DNA from: Cognatundibacterium rivi
Lineage (GTDB): Bacteria > Pseudomonadota > Gammaproteobacteria > Burkholderiales > Burkholderiaceae_D
Reading direction: 5' to 3'
Assembly (NCBI RefSeq): GCF_018139565.1
Contig: NZ_JAGSPK010000004.1
Location: 1-64,000, forward strand
DNA length: 64,000 bases
The notes beneath the pieces are model-generated. The model was not told where the DNA came from. It ran no database searches and worked only from the letters and a program-made list of their open reading frames with translations. Below are positions 43,728 through 52,734 of the stretch, piece by piece; the first letter of the stretch is position 1; each line of letters starts with the position of its first letter. The translations under genes were made by a program, and so were the position numbers.

Positions 43728-43755
43728 TAAGTGTGAGTAAGTAAGGTAAGTGTGA
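43728..43755. repeat. direct repeats TAAGTGTGA upstream of the 43187-43657 gene
   Basis: Two copies of TAAGTGTGA (43728-43736 and 43747-43755) with starts 19 bp apart, embedded in further GTAAG units. They are about 70-100 bp before the gene's start and could be regulator sites on one face of the helix. Confidence 0.5.
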
Positions 43756-43801
43756 AGAAAAAAACAGCGTTTTCCTTGTTCTAATCACATTCAAGGTAAT
43801 T

Positions 43802-45073
43802 TCAATGTGCTGATGGCATATTTCCGGCTTGCCGATAGAGTTGAGGAATTTTATTTTTACTCAGAATCACCATAACGACACTGGCAAGCGCCAGCAATAA
43901 CCAGTTGAGGCGAGGGCTGTCGAAATGCTGTGACAGATCGAAAAGTATTCCGCCTGCAAGGCTGCCCACCATATTTCCCATGCTTTGATACAGCATTTGT
44001 TTCGACATCAGTTTTCCTGTATCGGCGTGAGTTTTATCCGCAAAACGCGCCGTCAGCACGTCTAACGATGGGCCATAAAATACTTGTCCGAACGAGAGCA
44101 ATACCGCTGAAACGATAACGGCAGCGGCAGAGTGCGTAAATACAAGCATGAGCAAAAAACTCAGGAAAAGACAGCCATAGCCGATTTGCAGGAAGCGGAA
44201 ATGATCTCTGATTCTGATCGCACGTTTAGAAATCGGAATCTGAAAAAAGATGATCACCAGTGCTGATATCCAGAATGGTGTGGATACCGGAATATCCGGT
44301 GTGAATTTAGGAATGTGCAGACTGAATCCTATCATCGGCTGTATGGCAAAACACCAGAACATCGCGTTGGAGAGATAGAAAAGAATGGGTAATTCGGCTG
44401 CGCGCTGTCCTGTCGTCGAGGCTCCTGCGCTGGCTGAATTTGTCTGTAGTGTTGATGCGTGCTTTTCCTGCTGTGCCAATGCGGTATGTAAAGCCAGATA
44501 TTGTTTTTCATGTTCAGAGATTGCCCGCATTGCGATCAGCATAAAAATACCATAAGCAATGAAGGTGATCAGGACGATCAGAAATACCAGGCGTAAGCTT
44601 TCATGCGGCACCCAACTTGCCATCAGATAACCGCTGACCAAGCCCATCCGTATTGCGAACGCGAGGCGACTGAATAAAGACGACTGATCCAGATCACGGA
44701 GTTTCAGCAGATAATTTTTCAAGCCTGGAAATGACAATCCGCTGCCGAAGCCAGCGAGAACAGCAAACAACGCGAGTGCCCACGCCTGCTGCAGAAATGC
44801 CATGCAATACAGCGCAATTCCTTCGAGAAAAATATTCCCGCAAACCATCAGCGGGTGATTGACTGCACGCGAAAACCGGCTACCGGCAAATGAACCAATG
44901 ACGCGACCCAGATTCAAGCCGAAAAGGATGGAGGCCGCCCAGAAGCCGGAAAAGTTCTTTCCTGTTTCTGAGACGATCAGCGGCGTATACAAAGCGACGC
45001 CGCCGGAAGCAATGGCCACACCGATGTAGATCAAATATGAATTCGCGAGCGAGTTAAATTTCTTGTTGTGCAT
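43802..45073 (-). CDS. major facilitator superfamily transporter
   Basis: A 423-aa protein with 12 hydrophobic segments in two halves and a charged central loop around residues 190-230 (EHEKQYLALHTALAQQEKHAS). The segment LNLGRVIGSFAGSRFSRAVNHP between TM2 and TM3 is the MFS motif A region. Substrate unknown; no neighbouring enzyme points to one. Monocistronic. Confidence 0.88.
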   Translation of the reverse strand: MHNKKFNSLANSYLIYIGVAIASGGVALYTPLIVSETGKNFSGFWAASILFGLNLGRVIGSFAGSRFSRAVNHPLMVCGNIFLEGIALYCMAFLQQAWALALFAVLAGFGSGLSFPGLKNYLLKLRDLDQSSLFSRLAFAIRMGLVSGYLMASWVPHESLRLVFLIVLITFIAYGIFMLIAMRAISEHEKQYLALHTALAQQEKHASTLQTNSASAGASTTGQRAAELPILFYLSNAMFWCFAIQPMIGFSLHIPKFTPDIPVSTPFWISALVIIFFQIPISKRAIRIRDHFRFLQIGYGCLFLSFLLMLVFTHSAAAVIVSAVLLSFGQVFYGPSLDVLTARFADKTHADTGKLMSKQMLYQSMGNMVGSLAGGILFDLSQHFDSPRLNWLLLALASVVMVILSKNKIPQLYRQAGNMPSAH

Positions 45074-45457
45074 ACTAAAAGGCGTAGCTTTGATGAATGG
45101 CTTTTTACCGGGTTGAGGCAGAGATATCTGCAGAAGTGGGGGCCGCGTGGCATCGGTTATTTTGATACGAACCAGAGCCGTTATTGTACGCTGCCACCGC
45201 TCTGAATATGTGGGATTTCATTGCCAGAAGTCGTCGTGATGATGTCGCTCCCCCGGCCTTTTGTAACGAATTGAAAGGTCGCAGATTCCGGTACTTGCTG
45301 TTTCATCACGGGAGACTATCAGGATTTTTATTTCAAAAAAAATTCCTCGCTGCCAGACTATTTCCACACTTTAAGCACAACTTGTCGTGCTGAGGCTGAG
45401 CTACATAGTCATTGTGTAGCAATGAATTGTAAGACGTTGGATAACCTGAGGAGTCAC
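45074..45457. promoter_or_regulatory. 384-bp divergent spacer before the barrel protein gene
   Basis: It separates the MFS gene (minus) from the outer-membrane protein (plus). GCTACA (45400-45405) and TGTAGC (45415-45420) can form a small leader hairpin before the barrel gene. I see no other gene and no clear hexamers. Confidence 0.35.
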
Positions 45458-46036
45458 ATGATGTTGAATAAAAAATTGGTTGTTGGAATGATTGCTACTG
45501 CTGGTTTTATGCTGAGTGCAGCCGCATCTGCGCAAGTGTATGTTGGTGCGACAGTCGGTAAAGCACATTGGAATGACGATTGCAAAAATGTCGTTTCATG
45601 CAGTACCAGTTCAAACACTTACAAGTTATTAGGCGGTTATAACATCGACAAAAACTTTGCAGTTGAAGCGAGTTACTTTTCTCTGGGAACCATTTCTGCA
45701 ACTGGCAATGTTGGCGGTACGAATGTGTCTGCCGATATGAAGGGCAAGGGTTTTGAGGTTTCCGGTTTGTATAAATATGAATTCACCCCTGAACTGAGCG
45801 GGTTTGCTAAATTGGGTCTGGCGAGTATCAAGGCTGAAGGCAGCGGCGCAGTTGCAGGCGTCGGCGCCTACAACGACAGCACCACATCAACACAGCCAGT
45901 ATTTGGTTTTGGTGCAAGCTACAAACTGACCAAAGAGCTTGCCTTACGTGGCGAATTTGAAACCCGAAAAATCAAATTCAGCGGCGACAAAGAGGCTGTT
46001 AATAACATCTCTGTAGGTTTGCAATATTCGTTTTAA
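45458..46036 (+). CDS. small outer-membrane beta-barrel protein (OmpA-barrel-like, porin-opacity type)
   Basis: About 192 aa from the ATG pair at 45458/45461, preceded by GAGGAG. A signal peptide ends at AAASAQ; the mature part begins VYVGATVGKAHWNDD and alternates strands with aromatic residues, ending VGLQYSF with the terminal Phe needed for barrel assembly. It contains two Cys (DDCKNVVSC) near the N-terminus that could form a loop disulfide. It matches the eight-stranded OmpA-like/porin-opacity barrel type. Function unknown, perhaps surface adhesion or stability. Confidence 0.85.
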   Translation: MMLNKKLVVGMIATAGFMLSAAASAQVYVGATVGKAHWNDDCKNVVSCSTSSNTYKLLGGYNIDKNFAVEASYFSLGTISATGNVGGTNVSADMKGKGFEVSGLYKYEFTPELSGFAKLGLASIKAEGSGAVAGVGAYNDSTTSTQPVFGFGASYKLTKELALRGEFETRKIKFSGDKEAVNNISVGLQYSF

Positions 46037-46044
46037 TCATTGAA

Positions 46045-46078
46045 CCAGACAACGGTGCCCTGATGCACTGTTGTCTGG
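46045..46078 (+). terminator. long hairpin after the barrel gene
   Basis: CCAGACAACGGTGC pairs with GCACTGTTGTCTGG (14 bp with one G-T) around CCTGAT. It starts 9 nt after the stop codon but is not followed by T residues, so it may be a Rho-type stop or 3' stabiliser. Confidence 0.6.
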
Positions 46079-46276
46079 AAAACGGTGGCATACATTCTTT
46101 GCGATGTTGTCGCCCGTTGGCAGGAAAACTGAACTTATCCTGATCTTTATTTTGACGTGACTGCCCGCTGTTGTTACATGTACTTACGATTAATACGGCA
46201 GTCGGGTCAACTTGATGAACACATGTTTCGTTGAGATATCCATACTTCTGTTTTAATTTTTTAATGGAGCCGGGCT

Positions 46277-46915
46277 ATGTCAGATAATCAAACAAATAAA
46301 CGTATTCATCCACTTGTTGCAGGTGCTGCGGTATCGGTAATGCTGGTCAGCCTGATCGGTGTTGCAGCGATGACCGGAGTCTTGCCTAACTCTAACAGCA
46401 AGACTGTGCCGGACAACGCCAATGCCAATGCCGTGGCGATGAAAGATGCCGGCGGCAATAATCAGACTTCATTCTCACCATCAAATGAGCCAGTGCAAAA
46501 CACTGCGAAGCAGGGTTCCCGTTCTGCTGGCTACGATAATTCCGGCAATGTAAGGATTGCGGAACGTAAGCAGGATGTTTGCGATAATTGCGGTGTCGTA
46601 GAATCTGTGCGCGTGATTGAGCAGCAGGCATCCCAAGGCAGCGGTGTTGGCGCTGTTGCCGGGGCTTTACTTGGTGGTGTATTGGGTAATCAGGTTGGCG
46701 GTGGCGATGGTCGCAAACTGGCAACCGTGGCAGGTGCTGTCGGTGGTGGTTTTGCCGGTAACGCTATCGAGAAACGTACCCGTACCACGACCGTTTATGA
46801 AGTGCGTGTGAAAATGGAAAATGGCCATGTGCGTACTTTCCACCCTTCGACTCAGCCGGGATGGCAGTCGGGTGATCGCGTCAGAATCGTTAATGGTAAT
46901 TTGCAGTCGGCATAA
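46277..46915 (+). CDS. glycine-zipper 2TM domain protein (SlyB/PcP-like)
   Basis: A 212-aa protein. One N-terminal hydrophobic segment (about residues 15-37) anchors it; it has no lipobox. After a Ser/Asn-rich linker, CDNCGVVESVRVIEQQ leads into the glycine zipper GAVAGALLGGVLGNQVGGGDG...GAVGGGFAGNAIEKR, then a small beta domain (TVYEVRVKMENGHVRTFHP). It resembles the 17-kDa/SlyB surface-antigen family that tunes envelope integrity. The ATG follows TGGAG. Confidence 0.85.
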   Translation: MSDNQTNKRIHPLVAGAAVSVMLVSLIGVAAMTGVLPNSNSKTVPDNANANAVAMKDAGGNNQTSFSPSNEPVQNTAKQGSRSAGYDNSGNVRIAERKQDVCDNCGVVESVRVIEQQASQGSGVGAVAGALLGGVLGNQVGGGDGRKLATVAGAVGGGFAGNAIEKRTRTTTVYEVRVKMENGHVRTFHPSTQPGWQSGDRVRIVNGNLQSA

Positions 46916-47129
46916 GACCATCGATCAGTTGAATTCAGTTTTTATCTCTCAATATACATGCGCTTGCCAGCACAGAAATGCTCTGGCAGGCGCATCAGAT
47001 ATGAGGGATTGAATGAGAATCTGACTATATAGTTCTCCGCCCAAATTCCCGACACATTTGCAGCACAGATTCATCATGTAGTGTGTCAAAAAAATGCAGC
47101 ACCAGCTTATTGCTCATCTTTGGTTCCGC

Positions 47130-47603
47130 TTAATCTGGCCGACGAAACTCGTTCTCTATCCACCGCAAGGCGTTTTTTCTGTCCAGCTTATAGTTCGCCG
47201 CAACTTTTACTTTCGCCAGTTCTGCGCCGTCAGCATCGAGGGCACTCAGATACGCATACGGATCATCTTCATCCGGCACTATATCCAGCATGATTTTATA
47301 GTCTGCCTCATCCGTGCTGAGCTGCAGACTTTTGTGCAGCAGTGCGTGCAATTGTTGTTCATGACGGCGGATCACTTCTGACGCAGTTTTGACTAGCGTA
47401 CCGAACGCGTTGGCATCCAAGGGTTTAGGATTTTTTTTATCGCGTCCCATGGTCCATGGACCAACCAGCGCCGGTTCCGGCTCGCCATCTTTCAGCATTG
47501 CCACTGCCCAGCCTTCATCGTCATCGTTTTTGATAACTTTGGCTGTCCAGCCTTTGTCGCGCCACAGGCGAGCTTCAAAAATCGCTTGGTCTTGTTCTGG
47601 CAT
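47130..47603 (-). CDS. conserved-type hypothetical protein, 157 aa
   Basis: From the ATG at 47603 (GAAGAG just upstream); a longer frame from 47657 lacks an SD. It is soluble, acidic in the middle (PDEDDPYAYLSALDADGAE), with KGWTAKVIKNDDDEGWAVAML near the N-terminus and ending RWIENEFRRPD. The first half resembles uncharacterised proteobacterial proteins, often next to transport genes. I assign no function. Confidence 0.6.
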   Translation of the reverse strand: MPEQDQAIFEARLWRDKGWTAKVIKNDDDEGWAVAMLKDGEPEPALVGPWTMGRDKKNPKPLDANAFGTLVKTASEVIRRHEQQLHALLHKSLQLSTDEADYKIMLDIVPDEDDPYAYLSALDADGAELAKVKVAANYKLDRKNALRWIENEFRRPD

Positions 47604-47829
47604 AGTCTCTTCAAGGTTATCGAAGTGATCGCCGGTGTTTGGATGAGTGTGTTGCAAAAGAAATTCTCTGTGAAAGCAAATACAGGCGACATCCTACACG
47701 CATCGCGGCACCGTGGCAGGTTTGATGTGGATACTGAGGCAAAAGACTTTGCAAAGGCGCATGTTTCCTGAATGTGCGTCATACGGGCGTCATACGGGCG
47801 TATAGCGGATGCTGCGGGCAGCATTGCTG

Positions 47830-48255
47830 TCAGACCGTTTTTCTATGCTGATCGAAACGGTCAACCAATAACATACCAGTGATCATCGCCAGTAAAAATC
47901 CAGCGCCTTTGGCAATGCCTGCGCCTAGTAATACGATTGCAGGACCCGGACAAATACCTGCCATGCCCCAGCCTATGCCAAACAGCAGGCTGCCGCCAAC
48001 GAGGCGCAGATCAATCACCGAGATCGTCGGGAATTGCATAGGTTCTCCGAGCAATGAAAGCGAGCGCCGGCGTAACAGTGTGAACGGAACGATCGCGACG
48101 GCGATGGCGCCTCCCATAACGAAGGCCAGCGAAGGATTCCAGACGCCCGCCAGATCAAGGAATGCGAGTACCTTGGCCGGATTCGCCATTCCTGCAACGA
48201 TCAGACCCAGTCCAAATATCAGGCCGCAGAATGCCGCGGTGATCAGTTTTTTCAT
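47830..48255 (-). CDS. YeeE/YedE-type sulfur transporter half (second subunit)
   Basis: A 141-aa membrane protein from the ATG at 48255 with four hydrophobic segments. It carries the YeeE/YedE motif GWGMAGICPGPAIVLLGAG with the conserved Cys and also FGLGLIVAGMANPAKVLAFLDL. In the thiosulfate importer YeeE the conserved Cys relay sulfur. The protein starts 13 bp after the preceding half and together they resemble a split YedE. Confidence 0.88.
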   Translation of the reverse strand: MKKLITAAFCGLIFGLGLIVAGMANPAKVLAFLDLAGVWNPSLAFVMGGAIAVAIVPFTLLRRRSLSLLGEPMQFPTISVIDLRLVGGSLLFGIGWGMAGICPGPAIVLLGAGIAKGAGFLLAMITGMLLVDRFDQHRKTV

Positions 48256-48268
48256 GTTCTTATCTTTC

Positions 48269-48697
48269 TCAGAACAGGTGGCGTACGACATACACGGTCA
48301 GAAAACCGCTGGTCATAAATGCGAGTGTCGCTACGACGGAACGCGGAGACATGCGCGCCAGACCGCAGACACCGTGGCCGCTGGTGCAACCCGAGCCGAG
48401 GCGGGTTCCGATGCCAACCAAAAGACCGGCGATCAGCAATGGGATCCAGTCCGTATCCAGCGTGATTTCAGGCAATGCGGAAAACTGGCGATAGATCAGC
48501 GGTGCGGCGATCATGCCTAGTGTGAACATGGCGCGCCACGCCCAGTCTCCACGCACCGGACGAAACAGCCCTGCAACGATGCCGGTAATACCAGCAATCC
48601 GCCCCAGACTAGCCATCAGCATGACTGCTGTCAGACCGATCAGGACGCCGCCTGCGAATGAGGTCGTCGGCGTAAATTCATTCCACGCAATCTGCAT
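48269..48697 (-). CDS. YeeE/YedE-type sulfur transporter half (first subunit)
   Basis: A 142-aa membrane protein from the ATG at 48697, with GGAAAG placed 8 nt upstream. It has four hydrophobic segments and the signature GIGTRLGSGCTSGHGVCGLARMSPRS, with two conserved Cys, matching the other half of YedE. It is the promoter-proximal gene of the pair. The single-chain version would be about 350 aa, so here the two halves are separate genes, as in many proteobacteria. Confidence 0.9.
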   Translation of the reverse strand: MQIAWNEFTPTTSFAGGVLIGLTAVMLMASLGRIAGITGIVAGLFRPVRGDWAWRAMFTLGMIAAPLIYRQFSALPEITLDTDWIPLLIAGLLVGIGTRLGSGCTSGHGVCGLARMSPRSVVATLAFMTSGFLTVYVVRHLF

Positions 48698-48824
48698 CAC
48701 TATTCTTTCCATATCTGAGGTTTAAACGGAGTCCCTTTATTTATGGGCTTGCTGGTAGCAAAATCGCTGGAAAGCCTTATCTTTATTGAGACTTCACAAC
48801 CTGTCGCTCGCCACATAAGGAAAA

Positions 48825-49199
48825 TCAGGCAAATTGCTGTTGCAGATAGCGGATGATATCGCCTGATTCATACAGCCAACGCACCTTGCCTTTGTCATCG
48901 GTGATCTGCAGACAGGGGACTTTCGGGCTGCCACCCTGTGTCAACAGAGTCTGGCGATGTTCCGCCGATTTTTGCGCATCGCGTAATTCGATAGAGAGCG
49001 ACAGTCGGCGCATTTCCTGACGAACCTTGATGCAGAATGGGCAGGTCGTGAATTGATACAAGGCCAGTTTTTGACAGGCGGCATCGACTTTTGCCTGTTC
49101 CGCAGGCGCGCGAACGATGCCTTGCGGTGCACTCAGGCGTTCTTTGAGCAGCATGAAAGGGCCGAGTATGGCCCGCAATAATCTGAAAAAAAGCTTCAT
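48825..49199 (-). CDS. glutaredoxin-family protein with an N-terminal hydrophobic helix
   Basis: A 124-aa protein from the ATG at 49199. The first 20 residues are hydrophobic (RLLRAILGPFMLL), perhaps a membrane anchor. The glutaredoxin active site is CPFC (Cys 53 and 56) in LYQFTTCPFCIKVRQEM, with KVPCLQI as the cis-Pro loop and GDIIRYL at the end. It lies just upstream of the YeeE/YedE pair on the same strand, so a thiol role in sulfur handling is plausible but inferred. Confidence 0.85.
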   Translation of the reverse strand: MKLFFRLLRAILGPFMLLKERLSAPQGIVRAPAEQAKVDAACQKLALYQFTTCPFCIKVRQEMRRLSLSIELRDAQKSAEHRQTLLTQGGSPKVPCLQITDDKGKVRWLYESGDIIRYLQQQFA

Positions 49200-49480
49200 T
49201 GGTTCTTTCTTAAACGGTTTGCTGGCTTGCAGCAAGAGGAGCGTCATTGTAAGTCAGAACGGCAGATACCTGCTGATGCGTACTGGCTGGCAGAGTGCGT
49301 CGGATGCGGACTTTTGCGGGGATGGCAGAGCGAAATGCGGTCGGGGCAACAAACTCAAGGTAATAAATTCAATGCAACAAATTTAAGGTCATCAAATGTC
49401 CGGCGCAGACAACTGAGGTGTAACACCGCCGGTTTCGGCTGTGACCTCTGAGCACATCGTTTTCATCGACTGTGGATAGA

Positions 49481-49834
49481 TTAAATGTACTGATCGATAC
49501 GGTTGCCCAGCGTTTCCGTCGGATGTACGGCTGGTGCCGCATTCTGGGTATCCTGGATACTGGTGGTGGCATTGTTGCTTGCTGCCTCATTGACGGCTTG
49601 GGACTGTTCCAATTTCAGACGGGCAATTTTTTGCTCTACTTCAGCAATTTGCAGCCTGAGTTGCAACATTTGTCGTTGCGACACTTCGGTCGTTGCTGTT
49701 TTTTCTGCATCAGTCAACTCTTTTTGTAATGTGGCAAGTTGTCTTTGCAGTGCGGCGATTTGCGCATGACTGGCTGCGCTGATGGCTGAGGTGCTGCCGA
49801 CGGCGGTGGCGGCATCGACTGGATAGACGGGCAT
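49481..49834 (-). CDS. small coiled-coil protein (FlxA-like)
   Basis: A 117-aa protein dominated by a coiled coil (about residues 22-85: LQRQLATLQKELTDAEKTA, MLQLRLQIAEVEQKIARLK) with low-complexity ends. The pattern resembles FlxA-like proteins, but no flagellar gene is close. No signal peptide. Function unknown. Confidence 0.55.
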   Translation of the reverse strand: MPVYPVDAATAVGSTSAISAASHAQIAALQRQLATLQKELTDAEKTATTEVSQRQMLQLRLQIAEVEQKIARLKLEQSQAVNEAASNNATTSIQDTQNAAPAVHPTETLGNRIDQYI

Positions 49835-49885
49835 ATATCCCTCCGGCGAGATTGAACTGTATTTCGATCAGCAGACTTTGCTGGT

Positions 49886-50053
49886 TCATTGCAGAGTCGG
49901 TTCACACACCATCGACTGTCTGCTTGTTGACGTTAACGGCACAAAAAGCGTCAACCTCAGGGGAATGATCAAAATAATCAAAAAAACAACAGCACCAGCG
50001 AGCAGCTTGGTGGACTTGCGGGATAGATGTGGAATATCGACAGGACATTTCAT
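49886..50053 (-). CDS. possible small membrane protein, 55 aa
   Basis: From the ATG at 50053 with GAAGACGG just before it. It has one clear hydrophobic segment (LLAGAVVFLIILIIPLRLTLFV) after a basic stretch. It occupies most of the 355-bp gap between the coiled-coil gene and pepD; nothing else is seen there. The reading may be chance. Confidence 0.35.
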   Translation of the reverse strand: MKCPVDIPHLSRKSTKLLAGAVVFLIILIIPLRLTLFVPLTSTSRQSMVCEPTLQ

Positions 50054-50189
50054 CCGTCTTCTATATTGGATGCGGCTTCTGGCCTGAAAACCGGCTGTAA
50101 GCCACAATCAATAAGGAGATGAGAAAACAAAGTGATGAAGTTAATGCAGACGCATGCCGTTTCGATCGCATGCGCCTGACTGCGGCAGA

Positions 50190-51650
50190 TTATTTTGCCG
50201 GGATGCGTTCCAGCACGGCCAGCAACAGCGTCCAGTATTGACCGACGGTCTCGATATTCACCATTTCGTCGGGGCCGTGTGGATAACGGATGGTCGGGCC
50301 GATGGAAACCATATCCAGTTCAGGATAATGTTTTTTAAACAGACCGCATTCCAGTCCGGCATGAATCACCATGATCACCGGTTCTTTGTGATAAATGCTT
50401 TGGTAGGTGTCTTTGACAATCGCCATCACCGCTGAGCTGGTATCAGGCTTCCATCCCGGGTAGCAACCGGAAAACGCGATCTGTGCACCCGCCAGATCGC
50501 TTAGCGATTGCAGTGTGCTTTCGATATTTTCACGACCGCTATCGATCAGCGAACGAATCAGACACAGGATAGTCACTTTGTCTTGTGAGGTGCTGATGAC
50601 GCCGACATTCAGCGAACTTTCGGTGACGCCGGTGATTTCATCGCTCATACGGATCACGCCGTTCGGGCAGCTATTGATCAGATTGATCAGTTTGGTCTGC
50701 GTCGCTGTTTGCAACACTTGCGCAGGCGCTGCTGTACTTTGCAGGCTCAGTGTTAATGCGGGTTCCACTACGGCCAGCTCGGCTTGCAAGATCGCCTGAT
50801 ACTGAGCGACGCGTTGTTCTAATAAGGCAATGTGCGCCGGGGCGATTGTAAAGCTGCATTGTGCTTCGCGTGGAATCGCATTACGCAACGAGCCGCCTTT
50901 GATGTCAGATAAAGATAAGCCGAGTTCCTTTGCATGTCCGGCAAGGAAGCGGGCGATCAGTTTATTGGCATTGCCGCGTCCCAGATGAATATTCACACCG
51001 GAGTGGCCGCCTTTCAGACCTGCAATGCTGAGCGTGAATGCCTGCTGATCTGCTGGCGCTGGCTGCCATTGCATAGCAAGGCTGATTTCTGCATCCACAC
51101 CACCGGCGCAACCCATGTAGATTTCGCCTTCCTGTTCCGAATCGGTATTGATCAGGATCTCTGCATCCAACATGCCCGCCTGTAAGCCGAACGCACCGGT
51201 CATGCCGGCTTCTTCATCGATGGTCAGCAGCACTTCCAGCGGGCCGTGGCGTATATCGTCCGAACCCAGAATCGCTAACGCAGATGACATACCGATACCG
51301 TTGTCGGCACCCAAAGTTGTGCCAGTTGCTTTGACCCATTCGCCATCGATCCATGGCTGTATAGGGTCGGTCGTAAAGTCATGCTCTTTATCGGCGTTCT
51401 TCTGCGGCACCATATCCAGATGCGCCTGTATCACGACTGTTTTACGGTCTTCCATACCAGCGGTCGCTGGCTTGCGTATGATGAGATTGCCGACATGATC
51501 CACGACCACTGGCAGACCACGTTGTTGAGCCCATTGCTGGATAAATTCGCTGAGTGCTGCTTCGTGTTTGGAGGGGTGCGGGATCGCACAGATTTGTTCA
51601 AACCATTGCCATAAAGGCTGAGGGAAAAGTTGGTGAATTGCGGTAGTCAT
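50190..51650 (-). CDS. pepD: aminoacyl-histidine dipeptidase (peptidase D)
   Basis: A 486-aa cytosolic zinc peptidase (M20 family, carnosinase-like) of normal length. Metal ligands appear in VVIQAHLDMVPQ, TTLGADNGIGMSSALAIL and LTIDEEAGMTGAFGLQ, with the lid/dimer domain in the middle and HAGLECGLFKKHYPELD near the C-terminus. It cleaves Xaa-His dipeptides and other unblocked dipeptides. Confidence 0.96.
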   Translation of the reverse strand: MTTAIHQLFPQPLWQWFEQICAIPHPSKHEAALSEFIQQWAQQRGLPVVVDHVGNLIIRKPATAGMEDRKTVVIQAHLDMVPQKNADKEHDFTTDPIQPWIDGEWVKATGTTLGADNGIGMSSALAILGSDDIRHGPLEVLLTIDEEAGMTGAFGLQAGMLDAEILINTDSEQEGEIYMGCAGGVDAEISLAMQWQPAPADQQAFTLSIAGLKGGHSGVNIHLGRGNANKLIARFLAGHAKELGLSLSDIKGGSLRNAIPREAQCSFTIAPAHIALLEQRVAQYQAILQAELAVVEPALTLSLQSTAAPAQVLQTATQTKLINLINSCPNGVIRMSDEITGVTESSLNVGVISTSQDKVTILCLIRSLIDSGRENIESTLQSLSDLAGAQIAFSGCYPGWKPDTSSAVMAIVKDTYQSIYHKEPVIMVIHAGLECGLFKKHYPELDMVSIGPTIRYPHGPDEMVNIETVGQYWTLLLAVLERIPAK

Positions 51651-51742
51651 GATTGTCCTGTGAAGCCATGTGTGCTGGTACGCGCGGCTGAGGGCAAAAG
51701 TTTAACATAGGCATCCCGCTGATCCGATACTGGCGTTATTCT

Positions 51743-52630
51743 TCAGAGCAAGGCACGTCGCGCTGTTTCGACCAGTTTTGCAGACAAACGTGCCAGACGT
51801 GGCGATTGCACTTTCCAGCGATGCCAGTACAAGCTGACATCCACCGGGTGCGCTGGTGCCAGTCTGACAAGCCCGGATCCGCGCGGCATTTGTTTCAGCA
51901 TTAACTCGGGAATCATGCCCCAGCCCAGTCCCAGTGCGATGGCATGGTTATACGGCGAGGTGGCAGGAATGTAGTGACGAGGAAACGCGTTGTCAGATAA
52001 ACCGAAATGCTCAAGCAAAAATTGCGATTGCAATTGATCTTTACGATTAAATGTCAGCACCGGCGCCAAGCGGGCGCTGTCACGCTGCATTCCCTTTGGA
52101 AACCAACGCGTACAAAAAGCTTTGCTGGCAACCGCCTGGTAACGCATGTTTCCTAATACTTCGGCCTCACAACCCCGCATCGCTGCTTGCTGTGCCGATA
52201 TACAACCAAGCACCATGCCGCTTTCCAGCAAAGTGTGGGTGTGCTCCTGATCATCAATACACAGATCCAGCAGTATGTTTTCTTTGATCAGAAAATCCGC
52301 CAGCGCAGGCAAAACCCAACTGTCCAGACTGTCTGCGTTGACGGCCAGCGCAATGCTGACAGGGGCATGCGGCTGATCGGAAAACGTATCGGCTAAATCC
52401 TGCTCCATTTCCGCGACGCGCCGCAAGTGCTGCAAGAATCGCTGACCGGCGGGCGTGGCGCGGCAAGGACGGCTGCGAATAATCAGCGTGGTTCCCAGTT
52501 GTGTTTCGAGCGCACGGATTCTTTGCGACAGCGCCGATGCGGTCAGATTCAGCTGTTGTGCTGCGGCTTCAAAACTACCGTTATCGATCACGCTCATCAG
52601 TGCTGCACATTGTCGGGTATCGAATTTCAT
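51743..52630 (-). CDS. argP: LysR-type regulator ArgP
   Basis: A 295-aa protein. The N-terminal winged HTH reads MKFDTRQCAALMSVIDNGSFEAAAQ with LSQRIRALETQLGTTLIIRSRP, close to ArgP/IciA. The effector domain follows (ALAVNADSLDSWVLPALADF is the ArgP-typical stretch). In E. coli ArgP activates argO when bound to Arg and is locked by Lys. Here it is divergent from the LysE/ArgO exporter, matching that regulon. Confidence 0.93.
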   Translation of the reverse strand: MKFDTRQCAALMSVIDNGSFEAAAQQLNLTASALSQRIRALETQLGTTLIIRSRPCRATPAGQRFLQHLRRVAEMEQDLADTFSDQPHAPVSIALAVNADSLDSWVLPALADFLIKENILLDLCIDDQEHTHTLLESGMVLGCISAQQAAMRGCEAEVLGNMRYQAVASKAFCTRWFPKGMQRDSARLAPVLTFNRKDQLQSQFLLEHFGLSDNAFPRHYIPATSPYNHAIALGLGWGMIPELMLKQMPRGSGLVRLAPAHPVDVSLYWHRWKVQSPRLARLSAKLVETARRALL

Positions 52631-52734
52631 TGTTAAGAAATTTTAATGTCATCGTAAATAAATTAAATTTACTTCAGCTTAGCCGTGAAGCGCTGCATCA
52701 TGCAAGCATATTCATTGCCGCCGGAGCACTTAAG

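Noticed and set aside
45184-45393. 69-aa plus frame in the MFS-barrel spacer
   Set aside because: Composition is unlike the neighbours and there is no SD.
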